A DNA stretch of 63,390 nucleotides, from contig DKQT01000010.1 of the NCBI GenBank assembly GCA_002471845.1, positions 71,804 to 135,193 of the forward strand, written 5' to 3'. The translations under genes were made by a program, and so were the position numbers. Below, one piece after another: positions 50,603-60,432 of this stretch (within the stretch, counting starts at the first letter, position 1; each line of letters starts with the position of its first letter). The stretch comes from Fidelibacterota bacterium UBA7301. GTDB taxonomy: Bacteria > Fidelibacterota > Marinisomatia > Marinisomatales > TCS55. Below the pieces are notes generated by a model that was not told the origin of the DNA, did no database searches, and saw nothing but the letters and a program-made list of their open reading frames with translations.

Positions 50603-51754
50603 ATGATCCCAGTACGATTCATTTTATTGAATGCCATTTTAGTGCCTATGTTTTTCAGTCAAGGTGTGCCAAAATATGATGTAAGTGGTATTGCGGTGTA
50701 CAAATCCGGTGTTGTGATTGAAAAAGCTGAAGTTATTCTCATGGATACGACTGAAAAAGTCATTGCGCGATCAAATACATCAAAAAAAATCATGAAACGC
50801 TATGGAGGCGGACAATTTTCTTTTAACAATGTATCGCCCGGCAAATATAAAATACGAGTTATCACGGGCGAAGAGGTTGATATTAATCATCGCTTTGAGG
50901 TTGTGAATGAAACTTTAGACCTCGGCACCCTTTATCCTTTCAATGAATTTCCGAGATATACTCCAGCTGATTATACCGATACCACTTTGGTCCTCATGCG
51001 GCGAATACCAACCATCCCTGTTCCGAGTGACTCAATAAATATCCGCCATATCATTGTTGATCTTAATGGAAATGCCAACACTATTATTGTGGATTCCATG
51101 GTTAGCGACTCTGTTTATTATACTGATATCGATAATCTCACCAAACACGTCATAGATTTGGATAAGGTATATTTTATTTATAACGATTACGGCATTTTCA
51201 TTCATCAATCAAGATCCATGAAAGACCGCATGAAGGAACTCCAACGCCGGGATGGCCTCATGGTTTTTCATAGTGGGGATACCTTACAATTTGATAATAT
51301 TTATTTTGAACAGGTATTGAATAATCCTGAGGTGGGGACCTTTCACAAAGAAGACTCAACGGCTCCCCGTTATTATTCCCTGATGGATATTTATTATGTT
51401 AAAACTGGAAAGTCCTTTGTAGAAAATTCCGTCCGGAAAGGGTTTTATTTAGGTTTAACCAGCGTATTGAGCGGTAACTATGGCACGATCATAACGGTGG
51501 TGCCAATTGTAACGCTGGGAAAGGTGGGCTACGATTGGTATAGGGATCTCCGTTCAAATTATTTTATGCCAAAGAATGAGAATGATCCGTTTCCCCGTAA
51601 TATGTTTGTTTTTTCCCTTTCGGAATGGATTTGGAAAAAATCACAACCGATCATACACCCCATCATGAATAGTCGACCAGTGAAATGGTGGTCTCAGCGA
51701 AAGTTAAGAAAATTGCAAAAGCAGGCGGCTAAACGGAAATCCGCTTCCGATTAA
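50603..51754 (+). CDS. Exported protein with carboxypeptidase-regulatory-like domain
   Basis: 383 residues. Signal peptide MIPVRFILLNAILVPMFFSQ. Residues about 25-110 look like a carboxypeptidase D regulatory/transthyretin-like domain (YDVSGIAVYKSGVVIEKAEV; FSFNNVSPGKYKIRVITG). The rest is unlike known families, with GLTSVLSGNYGTIITVVPIV as a possible membrane or barrel segment and a strongly basic end (RKLRKLQKQAAKRKSASD). Its 3' end overlaps the SDR gene on the minus strand by 26 bases. Function unknown; an envelope protein is likely. Confidence 0.7.
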   Translation: MIPVRFILLNAILVPMFFSQGVPKYDVSGIAVYKSGVVIEKAEVILMDTTEKVIARSNTSKKIMKRYGGGQFSFNNVSPGKYKIRVITGEEVDINHRFEVVNETLDLGTLYPFNEFPRYTPADYTDTTLVLMRRIPTIPVPSDSINIRHIIVDLNGNANTIIVDSMVSDSVYYTDIDNLTKHVIDLDKVYFIYNDYGIFIHQSRSMKDRMKELQRRDGLMVFHSGDTLQFDNIYFEQVLNNPEVGTFHKEDSTAPRYYSLMDIYYVKTGKSFVENSVRKGFYLGLTSVLSGNYGTIITVVPIVTLGKVGYDWYRDLRSNYFMPKNENDPFPRNMFVFSLSEWIWKKSQPIIHPIMNSRPVKWWSQRKLRKLQKQAAKRKSASD

Positions 51755-52532
51755 GGGCTGGAACACCAAACCAACGTGTCAACATATCAGCGATCCTCCA
51801 CGAGAGTTGTCCGATAGCTAATAATGGCCTGATCGGCCCTTGGTTCACAATAATTTCACAAGATCCCTTTTTCAATGCCTTAAGCACAGCGTCCGCTACT
51901 TTTTGCGGTTTGGATGCCCCAAGTAATGGTGGTGGTGGAATCTGCCCATCATAGAACATCCCCGCTTCTGAAATAAATCCCGGGCAGATGACTGAAATAT
52001 CAATAGGCGAATCCCAATATTCCTGACGTAATCCATCAGACCACATGATCACGGCTGCTTTAGACGCCGAATAGACTGAATTATAAGCCAACCCTTTTTT
52101 ACCCGCCAACGAAGCAATATTAACGATATGCCCGTCTTTTTGTTCGATCATTTTAGGCAAGATCGACCGTGTTAATTCCATGGGACACCGCAAATTCGTT
52201 TTTAAAATGGATGATATTTCGTCCTTTTCAATTTGATCAAAAAATTGGTACTGCTCGATTCCAGCATTATTCACCAGTACATGGATAGGGCCATACAGAC
52301 TCCAAAGATCATGAATTAATCCCTGGAGGGCATTGATTTCGGTTAAATCGTAAGGATGGATATGGCATACGCCGCCTCCATTCTCAATATCTATTTGAGT
52401 TTCCTTTAACCCGCTTTCAGATCGAGCGACCGCAATTAAATTGACACCTTGCTTCGCCAGGGATTTCGCAATGTAAGGACCAATCCCACGGGATGCCCCC
52501 GTGACAATGGCAGTTTTACCTCCTATGTCCAA
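51729..52532 (-). CDS. Short-chain dehydrogenase/reductase (SDR)
   Basis: 267 residues, the classical SDR length. NAD(P)-binding TGASRGIG at residues 11-18, NNAGIEQ near 90, and the catalytic Ser (NIASLAGKKGLAYN) and YSASK (Tyr-x-x-x-Lys) near 155-159. It is probably NADP- or NAD-dependent and acts on an unknown hydroxyl/keto substrate; the long C-terminal loop (QIPPPPLLGASKPQK) may shape the pocket. The gene starts 2 bases after the stop of the choice-of-anchor D lipoprotein gene, so the two are cotranscribed. Confidence 0.88.
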   Translation of the reverse strand: MDIGGKTAIVTGASRGIGPYIAKSLAKQGVNLIAVARSESGLKETQIDIENGGGVCHIHPYDLTEINALQGLIHDLWSLYGPIHVLVNNAGIEQYQFFDQIEKDEISSILKTNLRCPMELTRSILPKMIEQKDGHIVNIASLAGKKGLAYNSVYSASKAAVIMWSDGLRQEYWDSPIDISVICPGFISEAGMFYDGQIPPPPLLGASKPQKVADAVLKALKKGSCEIIVNQGPIRPLLAIGQLSWRIADMLTRWFGVPALNRKRISV

Positions 52533-52533
52533 T

Positions 52534-53778
52534 TTAAATTGAACCGGACAGGGTTTGAATTGCCGCTAAAAGGGTAGCCGGATCAGCTGAATGGGGTGCA
52601 TTGGCCGGATCTAGTTTATCCATTTCTAAAGCAGATTTAACGAATTGTCCTGAATTATAATAAGATTGGATGAGTGCCATGCGAACATCTTTATAATCAA
52701 CCGATAGTTTATGGGAGAATTGATAGGTTGGTTTGGTGTCCAGTAATTCGGTAGCCGCTGCAATTGCACTAGCATAATCATTTATTAATTTCCCTGCTAT
52801 GGCTTTCCCCGCCAAGGCATCCAGTTTTGCGGCGGTAGAAACATCTGTGCCAAAATCCGTTATTGTTTTGCTGAAATCATAATGTCCATTACTATATTGG
52901 CGATTAAATAAAAATCCCCATCCACGTCCTACCATAGCTTCACCATAGAGACTGTCATAAGATGTATGCTTGGCGGCAAAATTCATTGCCTGCTGAAATG
53001 TTAATGTGCTGCTGCTGTAGTTGGCACTTTCAAACTCATCCCAGCCTTCCGAAATCAATGTATTGATTTCTACAGTTTTATCCATAATTCCGTCAAGGGT
53101 AATCACCAGGGGATTTGTCTGAACCGAACTGTTGTGATGAATGGTAATTTTACTGTTAATACTGACCGATGATGGAGAATACCTTACGGCGATTACCTTG
53201 GATTTTCCCGGGGCGATCACAGCACTCGAGGAGCCGTCAACAATCGAAAATTCACTAGAGCCAATGGAATAACTTATTGCCAAATCAAAACCGGAATAAG
53301 AACTATTGTTTATACTAATATCACTATCCTTATACTCGCCCTCCTTCACCAAACCAAAATTTATTTTTTCGGGTGTAAAAGTGAATGAAACCGGGGAAGC
53401 ACCTTCCCCATACAGATACATTTCATTGAACGTATATTCATTTTTTACTACCAGTTTCCCGGTGTAATTCTCTGCATTGATAGGACGAAAAGTGATATAT
53501 ATTTCTTTGGATTCATTCTTTTGTAATGTCAGAACACCCTTGAAATCCATGGTGAAATTATTGGACTCCTCAATGGATATTTCTCCTATAAATGTTTCTG
53601 TTGAATTATCGGTATTCTTGATCCTGATTTTTTGGGAGACAATTTGATTGGTCTCTACCTTATCAAAATTCACTTCTTCGGGTTCGAAGAGAATTTCAAA
53701 TTCAGGGCCTGATTTATCTTCACAAGCAAAGAAAACCAGGAGAGCAAGAAAAGTGATTATACTGAATCGTTTAAGCAT
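52534..53778 (-). CDS. Choice-of-anchor D / HYDIN-type lipoprotein
   Basis: 414 residues. Lipobox LLVFFAC (Cys19). Residues about 30-125 and 130-225 are two ASH/SPD-2/HYDIN-like Ig domains (EPEEVNFDKVETNQIVSQKI, RIKNTDNSTETF; FTPEKINFGLVKEGEYKDSD). Residues about 235-400 are helical and resemble TPR-like repeats (LISEGWDEFESANYSSSTLT, FQQAMNFAAKHTSYDSLYGE). No catalytic residues seen. A surface-exposed scaffold is likely. The ATG overlaps the stop of the large T9SS protease gene by one base, so the two are coupled. Confidence 0.8.
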   Translation of the reverse strand: MLKRFSIITFLALLVFFACEDKSGPEFEILFEPEEVNFDKVETNQIVSQKIRIKNTDNSTETFIGEISIEESNNFTMDFKGVLTLQKNESKEIYITFRPINAENYTGKLVVKNEYTFNEMYLYGEGASPVSFTFTPEKINFGLVKEGEYKDSDISINNSSYSGFDLAISYSIGSSEFSIVDGSSSAVIAPGKSKVIAVRYSPSSVSINSKITIHHNSSVQTNPLVITLDGIMDKTVEINTLISEGWDEFESANYSSSTLTFQQAMNFAAKHTSYDSLYGEAMVGRGWGFLFNRQYSNGHYDFSKTITDFGTDVSTAAKLDALAGKAIAGKLINDYASAIAAATELLDTKPTYQFSHKLSVDYKDVRMALIQSYYNSGQFVKSALEMDKLDPANAPHSADPATLLAAIQTLSGSI

Positions 53779-56771
53779 TATCGGGTTAATATCATTTTTT
53801 TAGTTTGAGAAAATCCATTGGAAGAAATCCGGTAAAAATAAATTCCGCTGACAGCCGGTTGACCGTTAGAATTATTTCCATTCCAAAGAACTTTGTGACG
53901 GCCGACAGGTTTATTCTGATTGATTAAACTTACCAGTTCTCTACCCAGGATATCATAGATCATCAAGGATACATGACCACTTTTAGGGAGATCAAAATGG
54001 ATAAATGTTTCCGGATTAAAGGGATTGGGATAATTTTGATGAAGTGCATATTCAACCGGGATAACCTTTTCCTCGTCCAAAGCCAAGGGGTTGCCACTAC
54101 CCTTTGGAATTAAAGTATAATGACCCAAATGAGTTCCGACCCCTGCAACACGCTTTCCGTCATGGGAAATCATTGTATTGAGTTCCAGCCAGGCTTCACC
54201 ATCCCAATAGCCGATAGAAACCTCAGCAGGATTGAGATCCCCAACCTCAATGGAAATCCTGGCCCCTTTTTCCAGAGATTTTCCTACAGGACTTACAATA
54301 TATATGGGAGCTGATTTTTCGGGTAATAATATGTTTTGGGCTGCGGGACTGTTATCATCTATCCCAACGATAATATAGCCGTCTTCAGCCAAACTATTCT
54401 CAGGAATTGTCATGATATAATTTTTATCCCGGGAGACAATGTCACCCCCCACTTTGGCCAGTGTATAATTCACATTGTAAGTGAATGTAGTATCAATATC
54501 CGCACGGCCGTACCGAAAAGTGCCTTTGGTAGTAATATCAAGGGCACCACTGGCATGGAGACGGTAATTGTCCGTAACTAAAATGCTGTCATTACCTGCT
54601 ACTATCTGGGCATCCAGAACAGTTTCATAACCGGCATTTTTCGCTGTAATTAACATTTTGTCAGCATCCATTACAGAATTCCCGATAATAAAAAGGTTTA
54701 ATTCATCAGTAAATACAGGATTCTGCATAAATCCCGCTTTCATGGCCGGTACGGTAGCATCAGCAATAAAAAAGGATGCACGCATGAAATAATTCCAGCC
54801 AGCCATGGATTCACCGCCGACTGAAAAAAGACTTAAGGAATCCAGCACTCCGCCATCATTGTAATTGAATGCATAAGTATAATTTTCACCATTAACATTT
54901 TTATCCATTGCAAAATAAGTGCCGATTGTATCATCTTCAACAATCCCGATTACAACTTTTCCCAGGTTTGAGAGCTTATCTTTGTAAGGCGTCATATCAA
55001 TGACGGACCAGTTTCCACTGAGGCTGGTACGGCTAGTTTTCCAAAGAATCGGGTCAATTAAATCTTTAACATTACCTTCATCGTCTACAATTTCCCAGAC
55101 ATGAACATTGAAATCTTTATCCGCATTCGCCGGGGTTGTGGATCCGGAAAATTCCTGCTCAAAGCCCAAAACTACTTTAAATTCCACCAATTGATTTATG
55201 GCCATTTTTGGGTCAAACATCATCCCCCACCCCCAACCAATGTGGTCATTTCCCCAACCTAAGTAACCAAACTGACTACCATCGGATGTAGTGAATACAT
55301 CGGCAGAGCCGTCATCGTAGACAATTTCTTCAAACCCTGTCCAACCTGAGGCGTCCGTGCCTTCTGAATTGTAATCATATTTCATGGAATAATTTTCCTG
55401 GCTCACGACAACGAAAATGGCACTTCTCACTTTCAAACTATCGTGATATACAAGGTGTTTTACTCCTTCGGTTATTGTATTGGTCACGGCGGTGGAATCG
55501 TTGAATTCAACTGACCGGATATGAGGGATGCCCCCACTTTGGGAGGTAAAGGTGATTTCCATAGAATCAACGGAAGATGCATAAACAATATAATTTGGTC
55601 CATAACCCAAGACCTTATTTTCGGTTGATTCAATTTTCCCTGATAAATGTTTTGCTGTCAACTTGGCCCGCATGGGCAGCCATTGGTCGTAGCCATATTT
55701 TGGGTTTATTAATTTATTATCAATATAATTTGCCGTGTACCAGTCCACCAGCCATTCTCTATGAGTTTTACCAGTGCCATAGTTCGATAAAAGCTGATCA
55801 AAAGCTCGCCAGCCCTGGAGAGGGTTATTCCCGGCATTGATTTTTATGAAATCCTTGATCGCCCCATCCCCCAATTGTTCAACATAATATAGGGTAAACA
55901 GGGATGCCATAGCATAATATGATGCATCTGAATCCCAGCCCCAGCCCATTTGATCTGCTTGGCTTAAATAATGGGCGTGTGAGATATAATCCCCCCCGCA
56001 AATCATGGTCGCCATTTCACTCAAACCTTCATTGAATTGGATCTCCTCATAACTGTCATAATTATAATGGATCAAGTGCTGGAGTTCATGTGAAAGTGTA
56101 CCCTCTGTATAAGATATACTGGCATATGTATCAAGATATAAGATATCACGTTGGTTGCTCCCCGTTTGATTTGATTGATCTTGGGGAGAAAAATATCCAC
56201 CAGCACCGGTATAGATATCTGCAAATAGAAAATCAACGATCCCATCTCCATCATAATTAGGCACATCTCCGAAATATTGTAATTCCAGGTCATAAATCCC
56301 TTTTGATGAATCCCGCGACCCGGCTGGAGTAGTATTTTCGAGTAGTTTGATATAATCAGCGGCCAATGCATCTGAAATGTTGGTAGCATTTTTCAATTGG
56401 GCTGTATCAGCCCATATAGCTGTTGAATTCCCTTTGGCCATGAGTTTGGCTACAATTTCTGCGCTTTTAGTTCCACCACTGGAAGCATCATCCACAAAGA
56501 CCCAGAATGTTTCAATATCCCCAACCTGTGAAGTTTTATGTCTCACAGGCGGGGCCTTCATCCGGCGGTATATATCAGGATATTCCGTTTTCATTTTTTC
56601 AAGATGGTCTTTTATAAACGCATCTGTAAGGGTAGGAACAGCACAGAGAGGAATTTCGGGTAATTGATCCAAATAGTCGATAGGCCCCGATTGAATGGTT
56701 GCTCTTGTGGCCTGCCCAGAAAGCAATCCAAAAAAAAGAAAAAGGAGGTATTGATTGAATTTATTAATCAC
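53778..56771 (-). CDS. T9SS-secreted M6-like metalloprotease
   Basis: 997 residues. Signal peptide (1-22). Residues about 85-360 hold a zinc protease domain: HELQHLIHYNY (His228, His232), with Glu near 248 (FNEGLSEMATMI), which is like immune inhibitor A/M6-type HExxH plus a glutamate ligand. The middle (about 370-800) looks beta-rich, with YDDGSADVFTTSDGSQFGYL as an Ig/CUB-like segment. The last 90 residues are the T9SS type A sorting domain (HQNYPNPFNPETFIHFDLP ... SGIYFYRIS ... FSQTKKMILTR). It is probably a secreted peptidase acting outside the cell. Confidence 0.85.
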   Translation of the reverse strand: MINKFNQYLLFLFFGLLSGQATRATIQSGPIDYLDQLPEIPLCAVPTLTDAFIKDHLEKMKTEYPDIYRRMKAPPVRHKTSQVGDIETFWVFVDDASSGGTKSAEIVAKLMAKGNSTAIWADTAQLKNATNISDALAADYIKLLENTTPAGSRDSSKGIYDLELQYFGDVPNYDGDGIVDFLFADIYTGAGGYFSPQDQSNQTGSNQRDILYLDTYASISYTEGTLSHELQHLIHYNYDSYEEIQFNEGLSEMATMICGGDYISHAHYLSQADQMGWGWDSDASYYAMASLFTLYYVEQLGDGAIKDFIKINAGNNPLQGWRAFDQLLSNYGTGKTHREWLVDWYTANYIDNKLINPKYGYDQWLPMRAKLTAKHLSGKIESTENKVLGYGPNYIVYASSVDSMEITFTSQSGGIPHIRSVEFNDSTAVTNTITEGVKHLVYHDSLKVRSAIFVVVSQENYSMKYDYNSEGTDASGWTGFEEIVYDDGSADVFTTSDGSQFGYLGWGNDHIGWGWGMMFDPKMAINQLVEFKVVLGFEQEFSGSTTPANADKDFNVHVWEIVDDEGNVKDLIDPILWKTSRTSLSGNWSVIDMTPYKDKLSNLGKVVIGIVEDDTIGTYFAMDKNVNGENYTYAFNYNDGGVLDSLSLFSVGGESMAGWNYFMRASFFIADATVPAMKAGFMQNPVFTDELNLFIIGNSVMDADKMLITAKNAGYETVLDAQIVAGNDSILVTDNYRLHASGALDITTKGTFRYGRADIDTTFTYNVNYTLAKVGGDIVSRDKNYIMTIPENSLAEDGYIIVGIDDNSPAAQNILLPEKSAPIYIVSPVGKSLEKGARISIEVGDLNPAEVSIGYWDGEAWLELNTMISHDGKRVAGVGTHLGHYTLIPKGSGNPLALDEEKVIPVEYALHQNYPNPFNPETFIHFDLPKSGHVSLMIYDILGRELVSLINQNKPVGRHKVLWNGNNSNGQPAVSGIYFYRISSNGFSQTKKMILTR

Positions 56772-56827
56772 GATTACCGCAAATGATATTTCAAATTAGG
56801 GAAAAAGTATCTACCCAGACAATTGAA

Positions 56828-58228
56828 TTACTGGTCTGCTTTGCGGGGCAGTCTTTCATCCACATCGGCAACTACATAGGCCATTACAGCCAAGGTAGCG
56901 ACGCACATGTTGAATTCGTCTTTATCCAGTTTATCCCATGTATCTGCATTGGTATGGTGATACCAAAAATATTTCGATCCTTCCACCCTTAATCCCATTC
57001 CGGGGACGCCTTCCCGCATGATAGGACCAATGTCAGCACCGCCGCCACCTTTGGTAATTTCCCCCGCTTCGATGGGTGCCAACAATTTTCCGATTTCGGT
57101 TACCATTTCAAATGCTTCATCTGAACCGCTGAATCCAAACCCCTTGGGTTTAAATACACCCCCATCTGATTCAATGGCGAGAACATGATTATCCAACTCA
57201 TTCATGTGAGCATCCCGGTAGGCATTACCGCCGCGCAGGCCATTTTCTTCATTGGTCCACATTACGACCCGGACGGTGCGTTTAGGCCGAAGTCCAAGAT
57301 CTTTCATGAGTTTCACAGCCTGCCAGGCGGCCACACAGCCGCCGCCGTCATCCATTGCGCCCTGCCCTACATCCCAGGAATCAATATGCCCTCCCATGAC
57401 GATTACTTGATCTGGATATTCACTGCCTTTTATTTCCCCAACTACATTCCTGGAGGGGGAATCATTTTCAAAATGGGCCTCCATTTTCAATTTAATTTTT
57501 ACTTTCTGTCCCCTGTCAACCATGCGGGAAATCATGGCCGCATCTTCAACGGTAATGGCGGCATGGGGAATTTTCTTTACACCTTCTTCATAGCGCATAC
57601 CGCCGGTGTGGGGCGTATTCATTGAATAGGGACCTACAGACCGGATAATACTGGCAACCGCCCCTGCCTTTGCGGCGGCAACGGCGCCCTTTGACCGGTA
57701 TTGAACCGTCCTGCCATAATTGGTAAAGGGTACATTAAAAAGGACAATTTTCCCCCGGGCTTCAGAAGACCGATTTTCCAGTTCCTCAAAACTGCCCACA
57801 ACCATAACCTCAGCTTTAATACCTCCGGGCGGAGTGGCAATACTGCCTCCAAGCCCCAACATGGCCAATTCTTTTTTCCATGGCGCTATCATATGGACCG
57901 ATTCTTCCCCGCGCACCCATTTGGGTACCATCACTTTTTCACCATGCACATTATCTAAACCGTCACTCTTCATTTCGCCAAGAATCCAATCAATAGCTTT
58001 TTCAAGATTATCAGTACCGCTGAAACGGGGCCCGAAGGTATCACACAATTCCCCTAATCGTTCAAAGCCCGCTGAATCATTCAAGGCCGCCTCAATAATC
58101 CTTCGGCTGTCCTCTTTATACTTCCCAGCAATTGATTTTTTTGTTGTATAATGGTTAACCACCAGTGAATTGGACACAGAGGTATTTCCCATAATCAACG
58201 TTAAGATTGAAATTAAAAAAGCCTGCAT
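56828..58228 (-). CDS. M28-family metallopeptidase, exported (carboxypeptidase Q-like)
   Basis: Start at 58228 (MQAFLISILTLIMGNTSVSN), preceded by AAAGGAG at ideal spacing; the longer frame to 58276 has none. 466 residues. A PA-like inserted domain (about 125-240; VEELENRSSEARGKIVLFN-type) is followed by the M28 zinc site: GGHIDSWDVGQGAMDDGGGC (His, Asp), then WTNEENGLRGGNAYRDAH (Glu-Glu), and a late Asp/His (YHHTNADTWDKLD). It resembles carboxypeptidase Q (PGCP) and similar exported aminopeptidases. It probably trims short peptides in the periplasm. Confidence 0.88.
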   Translation of the reverse strand: MQAFLISILTLIMGNTSVSNSLVVNHYTTKKSIAGKYKEDSRRIIEAALNDSAGFERLGELCDTFGPRFSGTDNLEKAIDWILGEMKSDGLDNVHGEKVMVPKWVRGEESVHMIAPWKKELAMLGLGGSIATPPGGIKAEVMVVGSFEELENRSSEARGKIVLFNVPFTNYGRTVQYRSKGAVAAAKAGAVASIIRSVGPYSMNTPHTGGMRYEEGVKKIPHAAITVEDAAMISRMVDRGQKVKIKLKMEAHFENDSPSRNVVGEIKGSEYPDQVIVMGGHIDSWDVGQGAMDDGGGCVAAWQAVKLMKDLGLRPKRTVRVVMWTNEENGLRGGNAYRDAHMNELDNHVLAIESDGGVFKPKGFGFSGSDEAFEMVTEIGKLLAPIEAGEITKGGGGADIGPIMREGVPGMGLRVEGSKYFWYHHTNADTWDKLDKDEFNMCVATLAVMAYVVADVDERLPRKADQ

Positions 58229-58309
58229 TGTAACTCCTTTATTATTGGAAAGATTGATCGCATCAAATGACCGCAAAAGAACTTAAGAACATATTTGAGA
58301 AACGATCGG

Positions 58310-58435
58310 TTAAAAATCGAGATTCCCTTTCCGGTTCACCACTTTATCCAACCCCGATCGAATGAAACAAATTCCCAGGAAGAGTCCGATGAAAAACTGA
58401 CTAATTTTAATAATAGTGTATGTGCCGCCAAACAT
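58310..58435 (-). CDS. 41-residue DoxX-like N-terminal fragment or small membrane protein
   Basis: MFGGTYTIIKISQFFIGLFL then GICFIRSGLDKVVNRKGNLD F: the pattern 'ISRxxxGxxFxxSGxxKxxx..GN' is that of the first helix of DoxX-type membrane proteins, which usually continue for another 90-120 residues. Here a TAA follows, so it is either a truncated gene or a short protein. No Shine-Dalgarno; a TATACT element lies 12 bases before the ATG. It sits in the 312-base gap between the M28 and SLC13 genes. The rest of that gap has only the divergent promoter regions. Confidence 0.45.
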   Translation of the reverse strand: MFGGTYTIIKISQFFIGLFLGICFIRSGLDKVVNRKGNLDF

Positions 58436-58540
58436 GTCTGATAAAGTATAATATTAGTGTGAAATTTTCCTAATTATATTATGTAGCGGAAATTTTTTAC
58501 TTGTTCCTAATTCTATTTTATTCCCATCTTTAGTTAGAAA

Positions 58541-60037
58541 ATGGCTGATCAAGATCAAAGTAATTCCGGTGGTTTTGGTAAAACAACCAATTTTAAGTGG
58601 CTTGCTGTTGGCCTTTTATTATTTGTTGCCATCGGGTTTATAATTCCAACACCCGAATCTATGGTGCTGAAAGCTGAAGAAGTTGGCACCAACGCAAAAA
58701 ATATCCAGATCATTATCGCCCTCCTTTCTGCCTGTGTGATATTTTTTGCTACAGAAGCTATTCCCATGCCTGCCGTCGCCCTGCTCATTGGATTGGTACA
58801 GCTCTTTTTTGGTATCACCGAACCATCTAAAATTGTTTCTACCTATGCCCATGATGCAGTCTGGTTTATTGCAGGATCATTGGCCATCGGTGCCACACTG
58901 GTAAAATACGGGCTGGATAAACGGATCGGCATGCTGGTGATGAATATTTGCGGAACCAAAACAAGGATGATTGTAATTGGTTTATTATTGGGTACTGCCA
59001 TACCCTCTGCCTTTATTAACGAAGCTTCTATCGCACCCATGTACATTCCCATTGCTATTGCTTTGTATACCCTAACAAATAAAACAACACCGGCACCGAA
59101 CCTGGGTAAATTGCTCATGATGTCCATTGCCATCGGTTGTATGATCGGTGCACCCATGAGTCCATCAGGAGGGGCCCGCAACGCCATTATGATCGGCTTT
59201 TTGGCAAATGTGGGTGTAGAAGTTTCTTTTTTCCAGTGGATGCTGATGGGTGTGTTTTATACCATCGCCATGGCTGCTTTGATGTCATTTATCCTGCCCT
59301 TCCTGTTTAAACCGGAAGTGAACGATCTGTCAGATGCGGTGGGAATACTCAAAAGCGATCTAGCCCAACATGGGAAAATGACAGGTAAACAATGGCTGGT
59401 GGCAGGTATTATGTTCCTGGTTGTTTTTATGTGGATTACGGATAAATCCATCACCAGGGGATTGCTTGGTTTTTCTTTGGGCCTTGGGGGTGTAGCAATA
59501 TTTGGGGCGGTGCTCTATATGTTGCTGGGGTTGACATCCTGGAAGGACTACGAAGAAAATGTAAGCTGGGGTGTAATCATTCTATACGCCGGTGCCATCA
59601 GCCTGGGAACAGTGTTTAGAACCTCGGGGGCCGCCGGTTGGCTGGCGGACAGTATTATCGCTACCCTGGAACCTTTAGGCATTAATTCGGGTGTTGCTCT
59701 GATCTTGCTTATCATAGCCATTGGTGCCGGTCTGACCAACCTTATGAGTGCCGGCGCTACCGTTGCGGTGATTGGGCCGGTGGTCCTTGACATGGCCATT
59801 ACATCCGGTACGAATCCTTTATTGGTAGGGGTCGGCCTGGCTATTTCCACATCCCTGGCTTTTTGGCTTGTGATAGGAACTCCCGCCAGTTCAATTGTTT
59901 ATGCGGCGGGCCAATTAGAGGCTAAAGATTTTATACGCCTGGCAACGATCGCCTGGCCTACCGCCCTGGTGGTAATGGCGGCTATGGTTATCCTCTATTG
60001 GGTCACGGTGTTAAGAATACCTGCTATGCTGCAATAG
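58541..60037 (+). CDS. SLC13/DASS-type sodium-coupled anion transporter
   Basis: 498 residues with about 11-12 hydrophobic segments. Two inverted repeat halves are seen: IPSAFINEASIAPMYIPIAI with GAPMSPSGGARNAIMIGFL, and LTNLMSAGATVAVIGPVVLD with FWLVIGTPASSIVYAAGQ. In well-studied DASS proteins each half carries an SNT motif that binds Na+ and the carboxylate. Here the positions read INEAS and MSAGA, so both SNT motifs are altered. It probably imports dicarboxylates, sulfate or a related anion; the altered sites make the cation and substrate uncertain. The next gene starts 8 bases after the stop. Confidence 0.82.
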   Translation: MADQDQSNSGGFGKTTNFKWLAVGLLLFVAIGFIIPTPESMVLKAEEVGTNAKNIQIIIALLSACVIFFATEAIPMPAVALLIGLVQLFFGITEPSKIVSTYAHDAVWFIAGSLAIGATLVKYGLDKRIGMLVMNICGTKTRMIVIGLLLGTAIPSAFINEASIAPMYIPIAIALYTLTNKTTPAPNLGKLLMMSIAIGCMIGAPMSPSGGARNAIMIGFLANVGVEVSFFQWMLMGVFYTIAMAALMSFILPFLFKPEVNDLSDAVGILKSDLAQHGKMTGKQWLVAGIMFLVVFMWITDKSITRGLLGFSLGLGGVAIFGAVLYMLLGLTSWKDYEENVSWGVIILYAGAISLGTVFRTSGAAGWLADSIIATLEPLGINSGVALILLIIAIGAGLTNLMSAGATVAVIGPVVLDMAITSGTNPLLVGVGLAISTSLAFWLVIGTPASSIVYAAGQLEAKDFIRLATIAWPTALVVMAAMVILYWVTVLRIPAMLQ

Positions 60038-60045
60038 GAGCATTT

Positions 60046-60381
60046 ATGAATCAATTACTCATTATTATTATTATTCTACTCGCTTTCGCGATCATTATTC
60101 TAGGTGGTCGAAAACACAGGGTCAAAAAAGCGGATGATGAAAAAGAATCCATGAAAGTGGAAAAAGACGAATGGGCAAAAGAAAATATACGCAGTGAAAA
60201 GGAAATTCATGATACTCAAGCCCATCTTCACAGCACCATCGATGACAAAATAGGTTCCGATAACCAAGATGGGGAATTGCTTAAAAATATCGTAGATGAA
60301 TGGGTAGAATTAAAGATAAAAAGATTCACTGAGCGGCGGTCATGGGTGCGGAATCCGGATCAGGAAAATGAAACAAAATAA
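60046..60381 (+). CDS. Small membrane-anchored protein with coiled-coil region
   Basis: Start at 60046 (MNQLLIIIIILLAFAIIILG), preceded by AGGAG at 60036-60040; the longer frame has no ribosome-binding site. 111 residues: one N-terminal helix, then a charged, probably coiled-coil tail (KESMKVEKDEWAKENIRSEK) ending in a basic/acidic part. The Shine-Dalgarno overlaps the stop of the transporter gene, so it is probably cotranscribed and may be a partner or stabiliser of the transporter; this is inference. Confidence 0.65.
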   Translation: MNQLLIIIIILLAFAIIILGGRKHRVKKADDEKESMKVEKDEWAKENIRSEKEIHDTQAHLHSTIDDKIGSDNQDGELLKNIVDEWVELKIKRFTERRSWVRNPDQENETK

Positions 60382-60400
60382 TATTTTTTCAAATTTACCC

Positions 60401-60429
60401 TTGACACGGGTAAATTAATTCTTTAAGCT
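60401..60429 (+). promoter_or_regulatory. Promoter of the structured RNA
   Basis: TTGACA (60401-60406, a perfect -35) and TAAGCT (60424-60429) with a 17-base spacer. Transcription would start at about 60433-60437, just where the first stem of the RNA begins. The spacing and -35 are ideal for sigma-70; the -10 is weaker. Confidence 0.65.
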
Positions 60430-60432
60430 TTA

